In this document: positions 8,892-17,952 of the stretch, piece by piece
Layout: the number at the start of each line of letters is the position of its first letter
Position numbering within the stretch: position 1 is the first letter of the stretch
NCBI RefSeq assembly: GCF_014083865.1
Contig: NZ_JACEFA010000001.1
Location: 186,001-250,000 of the forward strand
Source of the DNA: Paraliobacillus salinarum
GTDB lineage: Bacteria; Bacillota; Bacilli; Bacillales; Amphibacillaceae
Direction: 5' to 3'
Length of the DNA: 64,000 nucleotides
Made by a program: the position numbers and the translations under genes
Notes under the pieces: model-generated
What the model was told of the DNA's origin: nothing
The model's database searches: none
Seen by the model: only the letters and a program-made list of their open reading frames with translations

Positions 8892-10421
8892 ATGGAGAAT
8901 TATGTAATTGAGATGCTTCGCATACGCAAAGAATTTCCTGGTATCGTTGCAAACAATAATATAAACCTTCAAGTGAAGCACGGAGAGATTCACGCTCTCT
9001 TAGGTGAAAACGGTGCTGGAAAGTCTACATTGATGAACGTTTTATTTGGACTTTATCAACCGGAACAGGGTGAAATACGTGTTAAAGGTGATACAGTTAA
9101 AATAACTGATCCTAACATTGCCAATGAACTTGGTATTGGGATGGTACACCAGCATTTTATGCTAGTAGATACGTTTACTGTAACCCAAAACATTATTTTA
9201 GGTAGTGAACCTAAAAATGGTATCGTTGTTGACACAAAACGAGCTGAAAAAGAAATTATTGAATTATCTAAGAAGTATGGATTGGATGTAGATCCTAAAG
9301 CTAAAATCCGTGATATTTCTGTAGGTATGCAACAAAGGGTTGAAATTTTAAAAACGCTATATCGTGGAGCAGATGTTTTGATCCTTGATGAGCCAACAGC
9401 GGTTTTAACACCTCAAGAAATTAAGGAATTAATGAAAATACTTAGATCCCTTACTCAAGAAGGTATTTCTATTATTCTCATAACACATAAGTTAAAAGAA
9501 ATAATGGAAGTTTGTGATCGTTGTACTGTAATAAGAAAAGGTGAAGGTATTGGTACAGTTGATGTCAAAGAATCCAATCCAAATGAATTAGCTTCATTAA
9601 TGGTAGGAAGAGAAATTAGTTTCAAAACGGAAAAAACACCAGCACAACCGAAAGACGAAGTGTTAAAAGTAGAAGCTCTAGAAGTAAAAGATATTCGTAA
9701 TGCTTTGATGGTGAAAGGTTTAAACCTCTCTGTTAAAGCTGGAGAAATTGTAGGAATCGCTGGTATTGACGGAAACGGTCAAACCGAATTAATTGAGGCA
9801 TTAACTGGACTTAGGAAAATTGAAAATGGGAAAATAAATCTTAGTGGAAAAGATATCACTAATTTATCTCCTAGAAAAATCACAGAATCAGGTGTTGCTC
9901 ATATTCCACAAGATCGTCATAAATTTGGACTTGTTTTGGATTATGCTATTGGAGAAAACATGGTCTTACAAAGTTATTACCAAAAACCTTTTTCTAATAT
10001 GGGTATTCTATCCTTTAAAGAGATTTATAACTATGCAAATCGCTTAATTGAAGAATACGATGTTCGTACACCAAGCCCATACACAAAAGCAAAAGCATTA
10101 TCAGGAGGGAATCAACAAAAAGCAATTATTGCTCGTGAAGTTGATCGTTCACCTGATTTGTTAATTGCTGCACAACCAACTCGAGGATTGGATGTTGGTG
10201 CAATAGAATTTATTCATAAGAAATTAATTGAAGAACGTGATAAAGGTAAAGCAGTGTTACTCTTATCATTTGAATTAGATGAAATACTAAATGTAAGTGA
10301 CCGTATTGCAGTAATGTTTGATGGTAATATTGTTGCTAATGTCAAGCCAGAAGAAACTAATGAACAAGAATTAGGATTGCTGATGGCGGGAAGTAAGAAA
10401 CAGAAGGTAGGTGAGCAGTAA
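8892..10421 (+). CDS. nupO: Nucleoside ABC importer, duplicated ATP-binding subunit
   Basis: A 509-aa sugar/nucleoside-type ATPase with two nucleotide-binding domains. The first has Walker A GENGAGKST (about residue 38), ISVGMQQRVEIL and LILDEPTAVL. The second has a degenerate Walker A (GIDGNGQTE), the signature ALSGGNQQK, and an AAQPTRGLDVG segment in place of the Walker B/DE. This asymmetric pattern is normal for the family. AAGGAG stands 9 bp before the ATG. Its stop overlaps the permease start (TAATG), so the ABC genes form a coupled operon. Confidence 0.93.
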   Translation: MENYVIEMLRIRKEFPGIVANNNINLQVKHGEIHALLGENGAGKSTLMNVLFGLYQPEQGEIRVKGDTVKITDPNIANELGIGMVHQHFMLVDTFTVTQNIILGSEPKNGIVVDTKRAEKEIIELSKKYGLDVDPKAKIRDISVGMQQRVEILKTLYRGADVLILDEPTAVLTPQEIKELMKILRSLTQEGISIILITHKLKEIMEVCDRCTVIRKGEGIGTVDVKESNPNELASLMVGREISFKTEKTPAQPKDEVLKVEALEVKDIRNALMVKGLNLSVKAGEIVGIAGIDGNGQTELIEALTGLRKIENGKINLSGKDITNLSPRKITESGVAHIPQDRHKFGLVLDYAIGENMVLQSYYQKPFSNMGILSFKEIYNYANRLIEEYDVRTPSPYTKAKALSGGNQQKAIIAREVDRSPDLLIAAQPTRGLDVGAIEFIHKKLIEERDKGKAVLLLSFELDEILNVSDRIAVMFDGNIVANVKPEETNEQELGLLMAGSKKQKVGEQ

Positions 10422-11467
10422 TGTTCTCAAATCGATTATTTAACCTTTTAGTACCAATTATCTCTGTATTACTCGGATTACTAGCTGGTGCGATCATCAT
10501 GTTCTCTTTTGGCTACAATCCAGTTGAAGGGTATATAGCGCTATGGAATGGTGCTTTTGGAAATAGTTATTTCTTTGGTGAAACAATTCGTCAGGTCACA
10601 CCATATATCTTAACTGGTTTAGCGGTTGCCTTTGCTTTTAGGAGTGGTTTATTTAACATCGGAGCAGAGGGTCAAGTTATCGTTGGTTGGGTTGCCGCTG
10701 TTTGGGTTGGATCAAGCATTGAAGCACCAATGTTTATCCATTTACCTTTAGCTATATTAGCTGCAGCTTTTGCTGGGGCCTTATGGGGATTTTTACCTGG
10801 ACTATTAAAGGCTGTAAAAGGTGTACACGAAGTTATAATAACTATAATGATGAACTATATTGCTCTACACGTTTCTAACTATATGATAAGAAACGTAATT
10901 AGTGATGGTGGTGACACGTCAAATCGTGTTGCAGACACAGCATCTCTAGCATCGAACTGGATCATGGAAATGACAAGCTATTCCAGAATGCACTATGGTA
11001 TTATTTTAGCGATTATTATGGCAGTTGTTATGTGGTTTATTTTAGAAAAAACTAGCTCAGGATATGAATTTAAAGCTGTTGGTTTTAATCCTCACGCTTC
11101 AAAATATGCTGGGATGAATGTTAAGAAAAATATTATTTTATCAATGGTTATTTCAGGTGCGTTTGCTGGTTTAGCTGGTGCAATGGAAGGTTTAGGTACA
11201 TTTGGTTATATGCCTTCTCACTCTGCTTTTACTAATTTGGGTTTTGATGGGATTGCGGTAGCACTCTTAGGTGGTAATACAGCATTCGGTACTGTAATTG
11301 CTGCTTTCTTATTCGGTATCTTGAAAATAGGTGCATTAAATATGCCTACATCTGCTGGAGTACCATCAGAGTTAGTAGAAATAGTTATCGCTTTAATTAT
11401 CTTCTTTGTAGCATCAAGTTATATTATTCGTTGGGTGCTATTGCGTTTGAGAAAGGAGGAGAAATAA
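10421..11467 (+). CDS. nupP: Nucleoside ABC importer permease 1
   Basis: A 348-aa polytopic membrane protein of the BPD_transp_2 family, with about eight to ten hydrophobic helices. The family landmark FNIGAEGQVIVG is near residue 80, and the cytoplasmic loop GFNPHASKYAGMN is in the middle. It starts inside the nupO stop and ends immediately before the next permease. Confidence 0.92.
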   Translation: MFSNRLFNLLVPIISVLLGLLAGAIIMFSFGYNPVEGYIALWNGAFGNSYFFGETIRQVTPYILTGLAVAFAFRSGLFNIGAEGQVIVGWVAAVWVGSSIEAPMFIHLPLAILAAAFAGALWGFLPGLLKAVKGVHEVIITIMMNYIALHVSNYMIRNVISDGGDTSNRVADTASLASNWIMEMTSYSRMHYGIILAIIMAVVMWFILEKTSSGYEFKAVGFNPHASKYAGMNVKKNIILSMVISGAFAGLAGAMEGLGTFGYMPSHSAFTNLGFDGIAVALLGGNTAFGTVIAAFLFGILKIGALNMPTSAGVPSELVEIVIALIIFFVASSYIIRWVLLRLRKEEK

Positions 11468-12427
11468 ATGGCAATTATAGATGTTTTACAATCGATTATA
11501 CCAATTGCACTATTCTATTCTGCTCCACTTATCTTTACAGCTCTTGGAGGAGTATTTAGTGAAAGATCTGGTGTTGTAAACATAGGATTAGAAGGTTTGA
11601 TGGTCATGGGGGCATTTGTGGGAATCGTCTTTAACTTGACGTTTGCTGATGTATTTGGCTCATTTACACCTTGGTTGTCTATTCTTGTTGCTGCTATTGT
11701 TTCTTCGATCTTCTCTATATTACATGCTGTTGCATCTGTATCTTTCCGAGCGGATCAAGTAGTAAGTGGTGTAGCAATCAACTTTCTTGCTTTAGGTTTA
11801 GGTGTATTCTTAACAAAACAATGGTATGGTAAGGGACAAACGGATATGGTTTCACAACCTTTCTACTCAAAGAATGTACCTGTTTTATCTGATATACCGA
11901 TTATAGGAGAGATGTTCTTCTCGGGCGCTTACTATACGTCATACTTGGCAATTGGTTTAGCTGTACTTTCTTGGTTTGTACTTTATAAAACACCATTTGG
12001 TTTACAGCTTCGTTCAGTAGGGGAGCATCCAATGGCTGCTGATACGAACGGTATTAATGTTTATAAAATTCGTTATATAGCTGTTATGCTATCTGGTGCG
12101 CTAGGTGGATTAGGTGGATCGGTTTTCGCACTAACTATTGCACTTAACTTCTCTGGTGCAACAATTGTTGGGCAAGGTTTTATGTCCTTAGCGGCAGTAA
12201 TCTTTGGTAAATGGCACCCTCTAGGAGCTTTAGGGGCTGCATTATTCTTCGGGTTTGCACAAAGCTTAAGTATTATAAGTGCAAATATCCCATTCTTAGC
12301 TGACGTACCTAAAGTTTACTTGACTATTGCTCCGTACGTGTTAACAATCCTAGCGTTAGCTGGATTTATCGGGCGAGCAGAAGCTCCAAAAGCTAACGGT
12401 GACCCTTACATTAAAGGAACACGTTAA
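11468..12427 (+). CDS. nupQ: Nucleoside ABC importer permease 2
   Basis: A 319-aa membrane protein of the same family as its neighbour, with the short landmark VVNIGLEGLMVMG and the coupling-loop segment SVGEHPMAADTNGI. The ATG directly follows the nupP stop, with GGAGGAG inside the end of nupP. It completes the importer (one lipoprotein, one ATPase, two permeases). Confidence 0.92.
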   Translation: MAIIDVLQSIIPIALFYSAPLIFTALGGVFSERSGVVNIGLEGLMVMGAFVGIVFNLTFADVFGSFTPWLSILVAAIVSSIFSILHAVASVSFRADQVVSGVAINFLALGLGVFLTKQWYGKGQTDMVSQPFYSKNVPVLSDIPIIGEMFFSGAYYTSYLAIGLAVLSWFVLYKTPFGLQLRSVGEHPMAADTNGINVYKIRYIAVMLSGALGGLGGSVFALTIALNFSGATIVGQGFMSLAAVIFGKWHPLGALGAALFFGFAQSLSIISANIPFLADVPKVYLTIAPYVLTILALAGFIGRAEAPKANGDPYIKGTR

Positions 12428-12439
12428 ATATTTAATAAG

Positions 12440-12474
12440 AAAAGAGTCTGGTAATTGTTACCGGGCTCTTTTTT
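12440..12474 (+). terminator. Terminator of the nup operon
   Basis: A 15-bp stem with two G-T pairs (AAAAGAGTCTGGTAA arm) has a 3-nt loop and a T-run, 13 bp after nupQ. Confidence 0.85.
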
Positions 12475-12545
12475 CGATAGAATATATTCTATGGGTATAA
12501 TAAGAAAAAGAGTTGAATCTATATAAAGATTAAGGAGGCATTCAT

Positions 12546-13832
12546 TTGTCTATTTTAAATGAAGCGATTACTGAACAAAATGGTTTTCGATTACACATAA
12601 TTGATACCAAAAAATTTAAGACGATTCATGTTGTATTGAAATTGAGAACGACACTTGATAAAGAATCGATTACCAAGAGAGCATTATTACCGTTCGTTTT
12701 ACAGCAAGGTACCAGTTCTTATCCTAGTCAGAATGAACTTCAACAAGCATTGGATAACTTATATGGCGCTGAATTAAGTATTGATGGTGCAAAGAAAGGT
12801 AATAATCATATCTTAACTTTTAGAATGGAGATTGCTAATCAATCATACTTAAATACTGATATGAATATACTTAATGAATCCATTAAGTTGTTGAATGAAG
12901 TAATTTATTCTCCAAAATTGAGTGGACAAGCCTTTGATAAGTCTATTGTAACGAGAGAAAAACAGACATTAAGGCAGAAGATTAAATCTATTGTCGATAA
13001 TAAAATGAGTTATGCTAATATGCGATTAATTGATGAGATGTGCGGTGAAGAAGTTTATCGTTTGCATGTTCACGGCTACGAAGAGGATTTAGAGCATATT
13101 GATGAACAGAATCTTTACACGTATTATCAGTCACTGTTAGAACAAGACCAAATGGATATCTATGTGTTAGGTGACTTGTCGTCTATAAATGTGGAAGAAA
13201 CGATTGGCTCGTCCTTTAATCAAGAAAGAAATAGCAACGAATTTGAAAGTATCAATGAAGTGTATCATGTTGATTCTCCAAAGGAAATTGTAGATAAACA
13301 GCATGTTCAGCAAGCAAAATTACATCTAGGTTTTAGAACAGATATTACTTACGGTGATTCACTGTATCCTGCACTTCAAGTCTTTAATGGTGTTCTTGGT
13401 GGCTTTCCAAGCTCCAAATTATTTATTAATGTGAGAGAGAAGAATAGCCTTGCTTATTATGCTGCTTCAAGGTTTGAAAGTCATAAAGGTTTATTGCTCA
13501 TTTTTAGTGGTATTGCACCTGAAGATTTTGATAAAGCAAAACAAATTATTTTACAACAAGTAGAAGCGATGAAAAAAGGTGAATTTAGAGATGAGGATAT
13601 TGATCAATCGAAGAAACAAGTAGAAAACCAATGGAAAGAAACGATTGACCATCCAAATGGGCTAATTGAAATACTTTATCATCAAGTAATAGCGAATAAT
13701 CAACTTGCACCATCCGAAATACTATCCCAAATAAATCGTGTAACCAAATCTGATTTGATGGAAGTAGCAAACCAACTACAATTAGATACGATTTATTTGT
13801 TAACAGCTCAGGAAGGAGATAGTCATGAATAA
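12546..13832 (+). CDS. ymfF: M16-family protein lacking the zinc motif (YmfF)
   Basis: A 428-aa protein of the M16 (insulinase/MPP-like) fold. It has no HxxEH in its N-terminal half, so it is probably catalytically inactive, as is assumed for YmfF. It most likely pairs with the active subunit encoded next, as alpha/beta M16 pairs do. The start is a TTG at 12546 behind a full AAGGAGG at 12532-12538. Its end overlaps ymfH by eight bases. The substrate is unknown; related pairs process or degrade peptides in the cytoplasm. Confidence 0.88.
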   Translation: MSILNEAITEQNGFRLHIIDTKKFKTIHVVLKLRTTLDKESITKRALLPFVLQQGTSSYPSQNELQQALDNLYGAELSIDGAKKGNNHILTFRMEIANQSYLNTDMNILNESIKLLNEVIYSPKLSGQAFDKSIVTREKQTLRQKIKSIVDNKMSYANMRLIDEMCGEEVYRLHVHGYEEDLEHIDEQNLYTYYQSLLEQDQMDIYVLGDLSSINVEETIGSSFNQERNSNEFESINEVYHVDSPKEIVDKQHVQQAKLHLGFRTDITYGDSLYPALQVFNGVLGGFPSSKLFINVREKNSLAYYAASRFESHKGLLLIFSGIAPEDFDKAKQIILQQVEAMKKGEFRDEDIDQSKKQVENQWKETIDHPNGLIEILYHQVIANNQLAPSEILSQINRVTKSDLMEVANQLQLDTIYLLTAQEGDSHE

Positions 13833-15117
13833 ACATTACTATGAGCAATTAAAAGAAACGTTGTATTCTAAACATTTAGCCAATGGGTTACAAGTGTACT
13901 TACTGCCTAAACAAGAGATGTCAAAAACATTTGCCATTTTTGCGACTGATTATGGATCCATCGATCAATCTTTTACACCTATTAATCAAAATGATTCGAT
14001 CACTGTTCCTGATGGCATTGCCCATTTTTTAGAACACAAGCTTTTTGAAAAAGAAGATCGCGATGTGTTTCAAGATTTCACCAAGCGTGGTGCCTCAGCA
14101 AACGCGTTTACATCTTTTACAAAAACAGCCTATTTGTTTTCGGCGACTGAGGAAATAGAGAGTAATGTGGAGACACTAATTGACTTTGTACAAGATCCTT
14201 ATTTCTCTGATCAATCTGTTGAAAAAGAAAAAGGGATTATCGCCCAAGAAATTCGCATGTATGATGATCAGCCGGATTGGCGCTCATTTTTCGGAACAAT
14301 TGGCAACATGTATCACAACCATCCGGTACAAATAGATATTGCTGGTACGGTTGATTCTATCCAAGCAATTACGAAAGAAGATTTATATACATGTTATGAA
14401 ACCTTCTATCATCCATCAAATATGATTTTATTTATCAGTGGAAATTTCCAAGTCGAGCATATGATGGAATTAATCGAAACAAATCAAAAGAAAAAAACAT
14501 TTCAGCCTTTAAGCGAGATTGAAAGAACATTCCCAAGTGAACCAGCAACTGTTGCTGAACGTCACAAAATATTAGAAATGCCTGTGTCTGTATCGAAATG
14601 TATGGTTGGCATTAAAGAAGATTTGCAACAAGTGAATGATGATTTTATGAAACAAGATTTATTAGCTGATATGTTGCTTGATTATTTCTATTCAAAAAGT
14701 GGAAGCTATTATCAAGAGCTTTACGAACAAGACTTAATTGATGATAGTTTTAGTTTTGAATCCAATCGGGAAAAGAATTTTGCTTTCTCTATCCTTGGCG
14801 GGAATACAATGAAGCCGGATCAATTAGCAGATGCAATTAAAAAGCAGCTTGATCAATGGAAAAGCACTTCTTTGACAGACGCATCTTTTGAGCGAATGAA
14901 ACGTAAGAAAACAGGTGAGATATTGAGTAGTATGAATAGCCTGGAATCTATTGCTCAGCAATTTATTCATTATAAGACATTAGGTTTTGATTATTTTGAG
15001 CTATTAACTACGCTTGAGCAGTTAACGATAGAAGAAGCCAATTCCTTTTTGCAGAAATGGGTAAGTCAAGATAACTTAACCGTCTTTCAAGTGATGCCAA
15101 CTAAGGAAAAAGAGTAA
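13825..15117 (+). CDS. ymfH: M16-family zinc peptidase (YmfH)
   Basis: A 430-aa active-type M16 peptidase. HFLEH at residues 67-71 supplies two zinc-ligand histidines and the catalytic glutamate. The E-x6-E element at 135-142 supplies the third ligand. GGAAGGAG precedes the ATG inside the ymfF tail. The stop overlaps the next start (TAATG), so ymfF, ymfH and ymfI form a translationally coupled operon. The physiological substrate is unknown. Confidence 0.9.
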   Translation: MNKHYYEQLKETLYSKHLANGLQVYLLPKQEMSKTFAIFATDYGSIDQSFTPINQNDSITVPDGIAHFLEHKLFEKEDRDVFQDFTKRGASANAFTSFTKTAYLFSATEEIESNVETLIDFVQDPYFSDQSVEKEKGIIAQEIRMYDDQPDWRSFFGTIGNMYHNHPVQIDIAGTVDSIQAITKEDLYTCYETFYHPSNMILFISGNFQVEHMMELIETNQKKKTFQPLSEIERTFPSEPATVAERHKILEMPVSVSKCMVGIKEDLQQVNDDFMKQDLLADMLLDYFYSKSGSYYQELYEQDLIDDSFSFESNREKNFAFSILGGNTMKPDQLADAIKKQLDQWKSTSLTDASFERMKRKKTGEILSSMNSLESIAQQFIHYKTLGFDYFELLTTLEQLTIEEANSFLQKWVSQDNLTVFQVMPTKEKE

Positions 15118-15833
15118 TGCTCAATCATTGTTTAATTATTGGGGCAAGCGGAGATATTGGTAAGCGAATAGCATTGAAATTAGCAGAAGAAGGCTATACC
15201 TTAACACTGCATTTTTTTAATAACAAACAAGCGATTGATGAATTGTGTGCGCTATTACCTGAAATGGTCGTGTTGGATAGCATACAAGCTGATTTAAGTT
15301 CAGAAGAAGGGATTACTCAATTCATTAAATCTGTTGCTTTTGAACCAACTCATATTGTGTTTGCAAACGGACAATCATTAACGGGGATATTTCAAGAAAC
15401 ATCCACTCAATTAATGGACGAATTATATTACGTACATGTGAAGTCTCTTTGGATGATTACAAAGGCATTTCTTCCAAATATGATCAAGAACCAATATGGA
15501 AAACTAATTATCATTTCATCGATATGGGGAGAAGTAGGTGCCAGTTTCGAAGTGGTTTATTCTTCAGTAAAAGGTGCACAAAATAGTTTTGTAAAAGCAC
15601 TAGCTAAAGAAGTCGCTATTAACAACATTCAGGTTAATGGAATTAGCCCGGGTCTAATTCATACTAAAATGAATCAAAACTTAACTTCTGAAGAAATTAC
15701 AGCACTAACAGATACAATACCTGCTAATCGGATGGGTACTACAGATGAAGTAGCAAATCTTGCTGTTTTTTTAGCAAACGATAGTTCGAATTATATCAAT
15801 GGTGAAATAATTAAAATTGATGGTGCCTGGTAA
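15117..15833 (+). CDS. ymfI: Short-chain dehydrogenase/reductase (YmfI)
   Basis: A 238-aa SDR protein. The NAD(P)-binding GASGDIGKRIA is at residues 9-19, the catalytic serine is in IIISS, and YSSVK gives the Tyr-x3-Lys pair, followed by the usual NGISPGLIHTKM. Similar proteins are annotated as 3-oxoacyl-ACP reductase-like, but the real substrate is not evident. It is coupled to ymfH and has an AAGGAAAAAG-type site inside it. Confidence 0.88.
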   Translation: MLNHCLIIGASGDIGKRIALKLAEEGYTLTLHFFNNKQAIDELCALLPEMVVLDSIQADLSSEEGITQFIKSVAFEPTHIVFANGQSLTGIFQETSTQLMDELYYVHVKSLWMITKAFLPNMIKNQYGKLIIISSIWGEVGASFEVVYSSVKGAQNSFVKALAKEVAINNIQVNGISPGLIHTKMNQNLTSEEITALTDTIPANRMGTTDEVANLAVFLANDSSNYINGEIIKIDGAW

Positions 15834-15904
15834 ATCTATCATGTATATTTTCCTCCTTTTTTCACAAGCTAAAGATGTAGTCTAATGAAGGAGGGAAAGT
15901 GTAT

Positions 15905-16165
15905 ATGTCAGTATTAGATAATTTCGAATCATGGAAAGATTTCCTCGGTGATCGATTACACCAAGCTCAATCGCAAGGAATAAGTCAAGAAGCAATTTCA
16001 GATCTAGCGTACGATATTGGTAACTATCTTTCTAACCATGTAGATGCTAAGAATGATAAAGAAGCTGTAATCAAAGAATTATGGAATGCCGGAGATAAAG
16101 AAGAACAACATGCGATTGCCAATATGATGGTGAAGTTAGTTCAAAACGAAGGTACAGATCGCTAA
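15905..16165 (+). CDS. ymfJ: YmfJ-like DUF3243 protein
   Basis: An 86-aa soluble protein starting MSVLDNFESWKDFLG, typical of the DUF3243 family that follows ymfI in Bacillus. A GTG at 15899 would add two residues, but the ATG at 15905 is better spaced from AAGGAGG at 15888-15894. It is helical and acidic, and its function is unknown. Confidence 0.85.
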   Translation: MSVLDNFESWKDFLGDRLHQAQSQGISQEAISDLAYDIGNYLSNHVDAKNDKEAVIKELWNAGDKEEQHAIANMMVKLVQNEGTDR

Positions 16166-16169
16166 TATA

Positions 16170-16198
16170 AAAGTCCTTGCTTTTAAGCAAGGCTTTTT
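16170..16198 (+). terminator. Terminator after ymfJ
   Basis: CCTTGCTT and its complement form a tight hairpin with flanking A/T pairs and a T-run just after the stop codon. Confidence 0.85.
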
Positions 16199-16291
16199 CT
16201 GTTATTACTTGTATATTTAATCTGTTATTCCATGTTTATAAACCTTAGAAATAAAAATTTGAAAAAATAATGTCATTTAACTTTCAAAAAT

Positions 16292-16300
16292 TGTTATAAT
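16292..16300 (+). promoter_or_regulatory. Extended -10 promoter of ymfM
   Basis: TGTTATAAT is a perfect extended -10 with a weak -35, 66 bp before the chosen ymfM start. Confidence 0.55.
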
Positions 16301-16366
16301 CATTTATTATAAAGTTAGTGTAAAAAGCTATAGATACCTGTTATTATTTAATTGGATGGTGTTAAC

Positions 16367-17281
16367 ATGGAAATTGGAAATAAACTGAAAGAAGTTAGGG
16401 AAGAAAAAGGGTTATCTATCAATGACATAGAAAAAATGACTAAGATACAACCAAGGTATTTACACGCAATTGAAAAAGGCGAATTTTCATTACTTCCTGG
16501 TACTTTTTATACACGAGCATTCGTTAAAGAATACGCAATAGCTTTAGGTTTAGATTCAGCCCAAATACTAGAAGAGTACAGTCATGAACTTCCTTCTACT
16601 ACGGAAGACACAACAATCGAGTATACTCGATTGCAACGTAATAAGAGAAATAATGACTTATCTTCAAAAAAATCACCGTTACTTTCTTTACTGCCAACCA
16701 TTATTGTTGGTGTCTTAATTATCGGAGTGCTTTTCATCATCTATCTTATATCTAGTGACTATTTCTCAAGTGATGAAAATGGAACTAGTACACCGCCTGC
16801 TTCTGAAGATAATGGTGGGGATCAGGTGAAGTTACCACCTGAAACAGACGAAGAGCCAAATACTCAAAAACCAGAAGATGATACTACTGATGAAAATACG
16901 GACGAAAGTAAAGATGAAGGTACAGATGAAAGTGTTAATGAAGAGCCTGAATTAAAACTTACTGAATTTAATAATGATCAGTCTACTTATGACTTTACTT
17001 ACACTGAGGACAAAGTTGTCATAACTTTTGAAACAGAAGGACAGAACTGGTTAGAAGTTGAAGATGGTAATGGAGAAAGTCTTTATTACGGGACCTTTCA
17101 ACAATCAGATTCGCCTATGGAGTTTGACGTTTCTGGTAACGATCAAATTTATGTAAGATATGGTGAACCAACTACCTTATCAATTGATTTAAATGGTGCA
17201 CCATTGGAATTATCCGACGATATTAGTAGCCCGACAGCAGTTCAACGCGCTTGGATTAATCTGAATCAGAAACAAGAATAG
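16367..17281 (+). CDS. ymfM: RodZ-like cell-shape protein (YmfM)
   Basis: A 304-aa bitopic membrane protein. Residues 3-68 are an HTH_25 domain of the kind that binds MreB in RodZ. A single membrane span is at about 105-129. A very acidic Asp/Glu/Thr linker (about 137-190) leads to a C-terminal DUF4115-type beta domain outside the membrane. I prefer the ATG at 16367 over the upstream in-frame TTG at 16352, because GGATGGTG lies between them. It is followed by pgsA, as in B. subtilis. It links the actin-like cytoskeleton to wall synthesis by family analogy. Confidence 0.88.
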   Translation: MEIGNKLKEVREEKGLSINDIEKMTKIQPRYLHAIEKGEFSLLPGTFYTRAFVKEYAIALGLDSAQILEEYSHELPSTTEDTTIEYTRLQRNKRNNDLSSKKSPLLSLLPTIIVGVLIIGVLFIIYLISSDYFSSDENGTSTPPASEDNGGDQVKLPPETDEEPNTQKPEDDTTDENTDESKDEGTDESVNEEPELKLTEFNNDQSTYDFTYTEDKVVITFETEGQNWLEVEDGNGESLYYGTFQQSDSPMEFDVSGNDQIYVRYGEPTTLSIDLNGAPLELSDDISSPTAVQRAWINLNQKQE

Positions 17282-17289
17282 AGTATGAA

Positions 17290-17325
17290 ATATACCCTTT
17301 TCATCATACGGTGAGAAGGGTATAT
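17290..17325 (+). terminator. Terminator after ymfM
   Basis: A 14-bp stem (ATATACCCTT arm, one G-T pair) is followed by CTTTT nine bases after the stop. Confidence 0.75.
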
Positions 17326-17373
17326 CTTTTAAAGATCAAATCTAGTTAATATAGAGAACAAAGGAGAATACAT

Positions 17374-17952
17374 ATGAACATACCTAATCAAATAACTTTA
17401 TCACGTATTTTTTTAATTCCGGTTTTTATTTTACTTTTAACTTTACCACTAGACTTTGGAGAGTGGTCAATTGGAACAACAACATTACCAATTGTAGATT
17501 TTATTGCGGCAATGTTGTTTATCGTTGCAGCAGGCACAGATTGGGTTGATGGTTATTATGCAAGAAAGTATCAGCTAGTTACTAACTTAGGAAAGTTTTT
17601 AGATCCGATGGCCGATAAATTGTTAGTATCATCAGCTTTTATTCTATTAGTCGAAATGGATATGATTCCTGCATGGATTGTTATTATTATCATTAGTAGA
17701 GAATTTGCTGTTACTGGTCTGCGTTTAGTTGCTGCTGGAGAAGGAATTGTGTTAGCCGCTGGCAATTTGGGGAAATGGAAGACAACTTTTCAATTAGTAT
17801 CCATTTCACTATTACTGTTGCATAACTTTCCATTCTCATTTATTAATCTTCCGATAGATATCGTAACATTATATATCGCGCTAATTTTAACTGTTATATC
17901 CGGTGTTGATTACTTTGTTAAAAACTGGCATGTGATGAAGGGGTCTAAATAA
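17374..17952 (+). CDS. pgsA: CDP-diacylglycerol-glycerol-3-phosphate phosphatidyltransferase
   Basis: Makes phosphatidylglycerol phosphate in the membrane, the committed step to phosphatidylglycerol. The 192-aa protein has several membrane helices and the CDP-alcohol phosphotransferase signature DGYYAR, then G...FLDP..D at about residues 54-78, which holds the metal-binding aspartates. AAAGGAG precedes the ATG. The stop overlaps the cinA start (TAATG). Confidence 0.95.
   Translation: MNIPNQITLSRIFLIPVFILLLTLPLDFGEWSIGTTTLPIVDFIAAMLFIVAAGTDWVDGYYARKYQLVTNLGKFLDPMADKLLVSSAFILLVEMDMIPAWIVIIIISREFAVTGLRLVAAGEGIVLAAGNLGKWKTTFQLVSISLLLLHNFPFSFINLPIDIVTLYIALILTVISGVDYFVKNWHVMKGSK

Noticed and set aside
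12546..13832. ymfF as a broken M16 peptidase gene
   Set aside because: The frame is intact and full length; lack of HxxEH is typical of the inactive partner in this gene pair.
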